From positions 1-10,845 of the forward strand of contig CALAVF010000154.1 in the NCBI GenBank assembly GCA_937892315.1: a stretch of DNA of 10,845 nt. The letters are read 5' to 3'. The translations under genes and the position numbers were made by a program. Every line of letters starts with the position of its first letter. Positions within the stretch are counted from its first letter, which is position 1. Under the pieces are notes generated by a model. That model did not search any database, had not been told where the DNA came from, and saw only the letters and a list, made by a program, of their open reading frames with translations. Origin of the DNA: an uncultured Prevotellaceae bacterium (GTDB lineage Bacteria > Bacteroidota > Bacteroidia > Bacteroidales > Bacteroidaceae). Shown here piece by piece: positions 7,295-10,845 of this stretch.

Positions 7295-7303
7295 GCAAAG
7301 GTA
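7295..7303 (-). promoter_or_regulatory. Bacteroidetes-type -7 box for the rmuC-mscS-HAD operon
   Basis: On the minus strand the sequence reads TACCTTTGC, an exact TAnnTTTGC match, 63 nt upstream of the rmuC ATG. The nearest TTTG further upstream (7330-7333) is 26 nt away, longer than the usual spacing of about 19-21, so the -33 element is doubtful. Confidence 0.6.
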
Positions 7304-7438
7304 CACATTTTTCACCACATGGCGAATCACAAAGGCAAAATTCTATGGGAACCGACAAGATTTTACTCCTCTATGTCCTCAAAAACTCCAAACTTGTTTG
7401 TCAGAACAGCGCTGAAAAGTTAGAAATGAGTGAAGAAA

Positions 7439-7471
7439 TTTGTTTTTTCTCTCATTTGTTCGTACCTTTGC
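7439..7471 (+). promoter_or_regulatory. Bacteroidetes-type promoter (-33 and -7) for lysS-gpsA-pgi
   Basis: TTTG at 7439-7442 is followed after exactly 20 nt by TACCTTTGC at 7463-7471. This matches the Bacteroidetes consensus TTTG-N19-21-TAnnTTTG in both boxes and spacing. It is the best promoter in the window. Transcription would start near 7476-7478, leaving a leader of about 68 nt before the lysS ATG. Confidence 0.78.
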
Positions 7472-7476
7472 ATCGT

Positions 7477-7496
7477 GGTGTGTTGTGTACCGCACC
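7477..7496 (+). other. Possible small hairpin at the start of the lysS leader
   Basis: GGTGTG (7477-7482) can pair with CGCACC (7491-7496) around an 8-nt loop, with one U-G wobble. It would sit at the very 5' end of the lysS transcript, where it could stabilise the RNA. A 6-bp stem can easily occur by chance, and nothing resembles a known riboswitch or T-box. Confidence 0.3.
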
Positions 7497-7544
7497 TATT
7501 TGGAGAGAGACTAATATATAGTAGAATAGTAGATAAGATTAAAC

Positions 7545-9083
7545 ATGAACGTACTTGAACTTTCTGAACAGGAGATTAACCGCAGAAATAATCTGCAGGC
7601 TCTGAAGGATATGGGCATCGAGCCATATCCCGCTGCCGAATATCCAACGAACGCTTTTTCAACCGATATTGTGGCTGAGTTCAAAGACCCGGAGGTGGAC
7701 GCCGAGGGGAATCCGACGGAGCCGATGAGAGAAGTCTGCATTGCCGGTCGTATGATGAGCCGCCGTGTGATGGGCAAGGCAAGTTTTGTGGAGTTGCAGG
7801 ACTCGAAGGGCAGGGTGCAGGTGTATGTGACAAGGGATGACATCTGCCCCGATGAGAACAAGGACCTGTACAATGTGGTGTTTAAGAAGTTGCTCGACTT
7901 GGGCGACTTTATCGGCATAAAGGGTTTTGTGTTCCGCACACAGACGGGCGAAATCAGTGTACATGCCAAGTCGCTGACGGTGTTGGCAAAGAGCCTGAAG
8001 CCGCTGCCCATCGTGAAGGAGAAGGACGGACAGGTGTTCGATGCGTTTGAAGACCCCGAATTGAGATACCGCCAGCGTTATGTGGACTTGATTGTGAACA
8101 ATGGCGTGAAGGATACGTTCTTGAAGCGTGCCACCATCCTCAGGACGATGCGTCAGGTGTTTGACGAGGCAGGTTTCACAGAGGTGGAGACCCCCATTTT
8201 GCAGCAGATTGCAGGTGGTGCCAGTGCCCGTCCGTTCATCACGCACCACAATGCGTTGAATGTGGATTTGTATCTCCGCATCGCTACTGAACTCTACCTG
8301 AAGCGTCTGATTGTGGGCGGTTTCGAGGGTGTCTATGAGATTGGTCGCAACTTCCGCAACGAGGGTATGGACAGAAGCCACAACCCTGAGTTTACGTGCA
8401 TGGAGTTATATGTGGCATATAAGGACTACAACTGGATGATGTCGTTCACGGAGCAGTTGCTGGAGAAGATTTGTGTGGCTGTGAACGGAACGACAGAGGT
8501 GCAGATTGGCGAGAATGTGGTAAGTTTCAAGGCTCCCTACCGTCGTTTGCCAATCCTCGAAGCCATCAAGGAAAAGACTGGCTTTGACTGCGAAGGCAAG
8601 ACGGAAGAGGAAATTCGTTCGTTCTGTCTGCAGAAAGGCATGGAGGTAGATGAAACGATGGGCAAGGGCAAGTTGATTGACGAACTGTTTGGCGAGTTCT
8701 GCGAAGGTTCGTTCATTCAGCCAACGTTCATCACGGATTATCCTGTGGAGATGTCGCCGCTGACGAAGATGCACCGCTCGAAGCCCGGACTGACCGAGCG
8801 CTTCGAGCTGATGGTGAACGGCAAAGAGTTAGCGAACGCCTATTCGGAGCTCAACGATCCGATTGACCAATACAACCGTTTCGTAGAGCAGATGAAGCTT
8901 GCCGACAAGGGCGACGATGAGGCAATGGTGATTGACCACGATTTCATGCGCGCGTTGGAATATGGTATGCCCCCGACATCCGGTATCGGTATCGGTATCG
9001 ACCGTCTGGCTATCCTTATGACCGGTCAACCGACCATCCAGGAAGTACTGCTCTTCCCCACCATGAAGCCGGAGGCGAATTGA
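7545..9083 (+). CDS. lysS: Lysyl-tRNA synthetase, class II
   Basis: 512 aa. It charges tRNA-Lys with lysine using ATP in the cytoplasm. The N-terminal anticodon-binding OB fold spans about 65-150, with GKASFVELQDSKGRVQVYV (77-95). The class II catalytic core follows: motif 1 near 205-218 (FDEAGFTEVETPIL), motif 2 RNFRNEG (268-274) and motif 3 GIGIGIDRL (480-488). The protein ends right after the standard LLFPTMKP, which suits the E. coli type (505 aa). The Bacteroides enzymes I recall are about 575 aa with an extra C-terminal helical domain, absent here. The stop TGA (9081-9083) abuts a heptad repeat. The start at 7545 gives MNVLELSEQEINRRNN, typical of the family. First gene of lysS-gpsA-pgi. 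Val codons are mostly GTG (about 28 of 36), unlike pgi. Confidence 0.97.
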   Translation: MNVLELSEQEINRRNNLQALKDMGIEPYPAAEYPTNAFSTDIVAEFKDPEVDAEGNPTEPMREVCIAGRMMSRRVMGKASFVELQDSKGRVQVYVTRDDICPDENKDLYNVVFKKLLDLGDFIGIKGFVFRTQTGEISVHAKSLTVLAKSLKPLPIVKEKDGQVFDAFEDPELRYRQRYVDLIVNNGVKDTFLKRATILRTMRQVFDEAGFTEVETPILQQIAGGASARPFITHHNALNVDLYLRIATELYLKRLIVGGFEGVYEIGRNFRNEGMDRSHNPEFTCMELYVAYKDYNWMMSFTEQLLEKICVAVNGTTEVQIGENVVSFKAPYRRLPILEAIKEKTGFDCEGKTEEEIRSFCLQKGMEVDETMGKGKLIDELFGEFCEGSFIQPTFITDYPVEMSPLTKMHRSKPGLTERFELMVNGKELANAYSELNDPIDQYNRFVEQMKLADKGDDEAMVIDHDFMRALEYGMPPTSGIGIGIDRLAILMTGQPTIQEVLLFPTMKPEAN

Positions 9084-9109
9084 GAATAGAGAATTGAGAA
9101 TTGAGAATG
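9082..9109 (+). repeat. Heptad repeat array between lysS and gpsA
   Basis: Four perfect-register 7-nt units: GAGAATA, GAGAATT, GAGAATT, GAGAATG (9082-9109). The lysS stop codon TGA (9081-9083) overlaps the first unit, and TTGAGAA recurs every 7 nt. The base unit differs from the AATGAAG type seen after the Nudix and GH43 genes, but the length, purine richness and position are the same. The array fills nearly all of the 28-nt gap to the gpsA ATG. Confidence 0.85.
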
Positions 9110-9111
9110 CA

Positions 9112-10101
9112 ATGTATAGAAAAATAGCTATATTAGGTTCGGGCAGTTGGGCCACTGCATTGGCAAAAATAGTGATGCAGAACCAACCCGATATCAATTG
9201 GTTTATCCGTCGTCAGGAAGTGATAGACGAGTTCATTGCTACCGGTAAGAACCCGTCCTATCTCGGTGCTGCCAATTTTGACACCAGCCGGATTCATTTC
9301 TCCTCGGATATCAACCAGACCGTGGCACAGTCTGATGTGCTGATACTCGCGATTCCATCGCCATACGTGAAGCAATCGCTCAATAAAATCCGCCGCGACA
9401 TGACACACAAAGTAGTCATCTCAGCGGTCAAAGGTATGATTCCTGACGACAATGTTATCATGACCGACTACCTTCACCAACGCTTCTCCATACCAATGGA
9501 GCAGTTGGGTGTCATAGCCGGTCCTTGTCATGCGGAAGAGATTGCACTGGAGCGCCTTAGTTATCTCACAATCGGATGCGAGAACCGCCAGAATGCCGAA
9601 ATATGGGCAAAACTCTTTGAGACGGAATATGTTCATACCGTAACATCAAACGACGTTATAGGCCTGGAATACAGCTCTGTGATGAAGAATATCTATGCCA
9701 TCGCCGCCGGCATGTGCCAGGCGCTGCATTATGGCGATAATTTCCAAGCTGTGCTGCTCTCAAACGCTATTCAGGAGATTCAGCGCTTCGCTACTGCGAT
9801 GAGCAACGTGCCTCGCGACATCACTATGAGCGGCTATCTGGGTGATGTGCTCGTTACCGGCTATTCGCAATTCAGCCGTAACCGCCAGTTCGGACAGATG
9901 CTCGGACTCGGCTATTCGGTCAAAGCAGCGCAGATGGAGATGGAAATGGTAGCAGAAGGCTATTACGGCACCAAAGCTATCCACCTCGCCAACGAACGAA
10001 TGCAAGTGTCGATACCGATTGTAGATGCGATGTACGAGATCCTTTACAACCACCAGAAAGCCAAACCAATCATTAAGTCATTAACTACAAAATTGCAATA
10101 A
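9112..10101 (+). CDS. gpsA: Glycerol-3-phosphate dehydrogenase [NAD(P)+]
   Basis: 329 aa. It reduces dihydroxyacetone phosphate to sn-glycerol 3-phosphate, the backbone for membrane phospholipids, in the cytoplasm. The N-terminal Rossmann fold has GSGSWATAL (9-17). Further family motifs are SAVKGM with K107, the block [19 protein letters not shown] (137-155), [15 protein letters not shown] with K192 in the active-site region, and GYLGD (241-245). The length is normal. A longer frame begins at TTG 9094 inside the heptad repeat, adding MRIENA; the ATG at 9112 is preferred because it directly precedes [10 protein letters not shown], the usual N-terminus. It sits 28 nt after lysS and 5 nt before pgi, so it is almost certainly in the same operon. 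Its codon use is more mixed than that of lysS. Confidence 0.96.
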   Translation: MYRKIAILGSGSWATALAKIVMQNQPDINWFIRRQEVIDEFIATGKNPSYLGAANFDTSRIHFSSDINQTVAQSDVLILAIPSPYVKQSLNKIRRDMTHKVVISAVKGMIPDDNVIMTDYLHQRFSIPMEQLGVIAGPCHAEEIALERLSYLTIGCENRQNAEIWAKLFETEYVHTVTSNDVIGLEYSSVMKNIYAIAAGMCQALHYGDNFQAVLLSNAIQEIQRFATAMSNVPRDITMSGYLGDVLVTGYSQFSRNRQFGQMLGLGYSVKAAQMEMEMVAEGYYGTKAIHLANERMQVSIPIVDAMYEILYNHQKAKPIIKSLTTKLQ

Positions 10102-10106
10102 TCATT

Positions 10107-10845
10107 ATGAAACTGTGCTTAAAGAATGCCGCAAGCTTTGTAGATGCCGAGGCATTGAAAAAATTAGAGTCACAAACCGAAGCTGCCAACCTCCTTCTGG
10201 AGAACGGTCAGGGAGCCGGAAACGACTACATCGGATGGGTACATCTCCCCTCCTCTATCACAGATGAGTTCTTAGCGGAAGTACAGGCATCAGCCGACGA
10301 GCTTCGCCGTCGTTGTGAGGTCGTTATCGTAGCCGGTATCGGAGGTTCATACCTCGGTGCACGTGCCGTGAATGAGGCATTGAGTTCGGCTTTTGATGCA
10401 TTCGTGGCCAAAGACCGTAAGAATCCCTATGTGGTATATGCCGGTAATAACATCGGCGAGGACTATCTGGCTGAACTGATGGAGTTCCTTGCAGACAAGC
10501 AATTCGGCATTATCAATATCTCCAAATCCGGTACGACAACCGAGACCGCATTGGCATTCCGTCTCCTCAAGACGATGCTGGAGAAGCAGGTAGGCAAAGA
10601 GGAAGCGAAACATCGTATCGTAGCCGTTACCGACCGCGCGAAAGGAGCGCTCCGCAGCCTCGCTACCAAAGAGGGATACAAGACTTTCGTCATTCCTGAT
10701 AACGTAGGCGGTCGTTTCTCAGTGCTCACGCCTGTAGGTCTACTGCCTATCGCAGTAGCCGGTGGTGACATCAAAGCACTTGTTCGCGGCGCACAGGAGA
10801 TGGAGAAAGCAACGGATGTAAAGGTTCCGTTTGCAGAGAACCCAG
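10107..10845 (+). CDS. pgi: Glucose-6-phosphate isomerase (5' part, runs off the window)
   Basis: The first 246 codons are present without a stop. The enzyme interconverts glucose 6-phosphate and fructose 6-phosphate in glycolysis and gluconeogenesis, in the cytoplasm. The N-terminus is [17 protein letters not shown]. The sugar-binding SIS-type core shows GIGGSYLGA (77-85), SKSGTTTET (139-147) and the PGI signature [14 protein letters not shown] (198-211). I recall related proteins of about 445-450 aa, so roughly 200 residues lie beyond the window. The ATG is 5 nt after the gpsA stop, indicating an operon. Val codons are mainly GTA (11 of 21, with 4 GTG), the reverse of lysS, and Leu uses CTC often. 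Confidence 0.95.
   Translation, partial: MKLCLKNAASFVDAEALKKLESQTEAANLLLENGQGAGNDYIGWVHLPSSITDEFLAEVQASADELRRRCEVVIVAGIGGSYLGARAVNEALSSAFDAFVAKDRKNPYVVYAGNNIGEDYLAELMEFLADKQFGIINISKSGTTTETALAFRLLKTMLEKQVGKEEAKHRIVAVTDRAKGALRSLATKEGYKTFVIPDNVGGRFSVLTPVGLLPIAVAGGDIKALVRGAQEMEKATDVKVPFAENP

Larger units (their letters stand above)
7232..7544. other. Divergent intergenic region between rmuC and lysS
   Basis: This 313-nt stretch has no convincing gene; the small open frames in it lack family resemblance and cross both promoters. It holds a minus-strand -7 box (7295-7303) for the rmuC operon, a full plus-strand promoter for lysS (7439-7471) and the lysS leader of about 70 nt. The leader starts with a possible small hairpin and ends in an A/T-rich TAGTAGAATAGTAGATAAG stretch before the ATG. 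About 135 nt between the promoters shows no clear operator. Confidence 0.7.

Noticed and set aside
6566..7423. Plus-strand open frame of 285 codons across rmuC
   Set aside because: It is a Leu-rich shadow of the coiled-coil region of rmuC and runs through the promoter region.
7279..7521. Small plus-strand open frame of 80 codons upstream of lysS
   Set aside because: It spans both promoter regions and has no family resemblance.
7471..7544. T-box or riboswitch in the lysS leader
   Set aside because: The leader is only about 70 nt with one weak 6-bp stem and no T-box motif; T-boxes are not expected in Bacteroidetes.
9094..9111. TTG start for gpsA giving the extra residues MRIENA
   Set aside because: The extra codons are translated heptad repeat. 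The ATG at 9112 gives the standard GpsA N-terminus.

Overview
The window looks like chromosomal DNA from a Bacteroidales bacterium, most likely Prevotellaceae. The evidence is: TAnnTTTG-type -7 promoter boxes without Shine-Dalgarno motifs, a secreted GH43-CBM6 enzyme with a Prevotella-like signal peptide, Bacteroidales-like rubrerythrin, GpsA and RmuC sequences, and the gene order lysS-gpsA-pgi, which I recall from Bacteroidales genomes. Family-level placement is inference.

Layout. 1-45 is the tail of an unidentified gene. 60-596 (+) is a Nudix protein with a perfect Nudix box, resembling Bacteroidetes NrtR/AraR regulators but cut off early in the C-terminal winged-helix region. 702-1241 (-) is rubrerythrin, convergent with it. 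Between the two lies a perfect 31-bp inverted repeat made of heptanucleotide units. 1404-4247 (+) encodes a secreted arabinoxylan-type enzyme with the architecture GH43-CBM6-GH43-CBM6; it is divergent from rubrerythrin and has its own promoter. 4307-7231 (-) is a compact operon, rmuC then mscS then a HAD phosphatase, with a 2-nt gap and an 8-nt overlap. 7232-7544 is a divergent promoter region. 7545-10845 (+) is lysS-gpsA-pgi, with pgi running off the window end.

How the parts relate. The Nudix and GH43 genes suggest pentose or hemicellulose use, but no SusC/SusD pair or pentose catabolic gene is visible. The right half is housekeeping: lysyl-tRNA charging, glycerol-3-phosphate synthesis and glycolysis. 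Nothing looks like a mobile element, defence system or CRISPR array.

The most unusual pattern is outside the genes. Four gene ends (Nudix, rubrerythrin, GH43, lysS) carry short tandem 7-nt repeats starting at or a few bases past the stop codon. All are in the sense orientation, and the heptads contain TGA. Because 7 is not a multiple of 3, successive units put TGA in all three frames. Two of these genes, Nudix and lysS, also appear to lack C-terminal segments that I recall in homologs.
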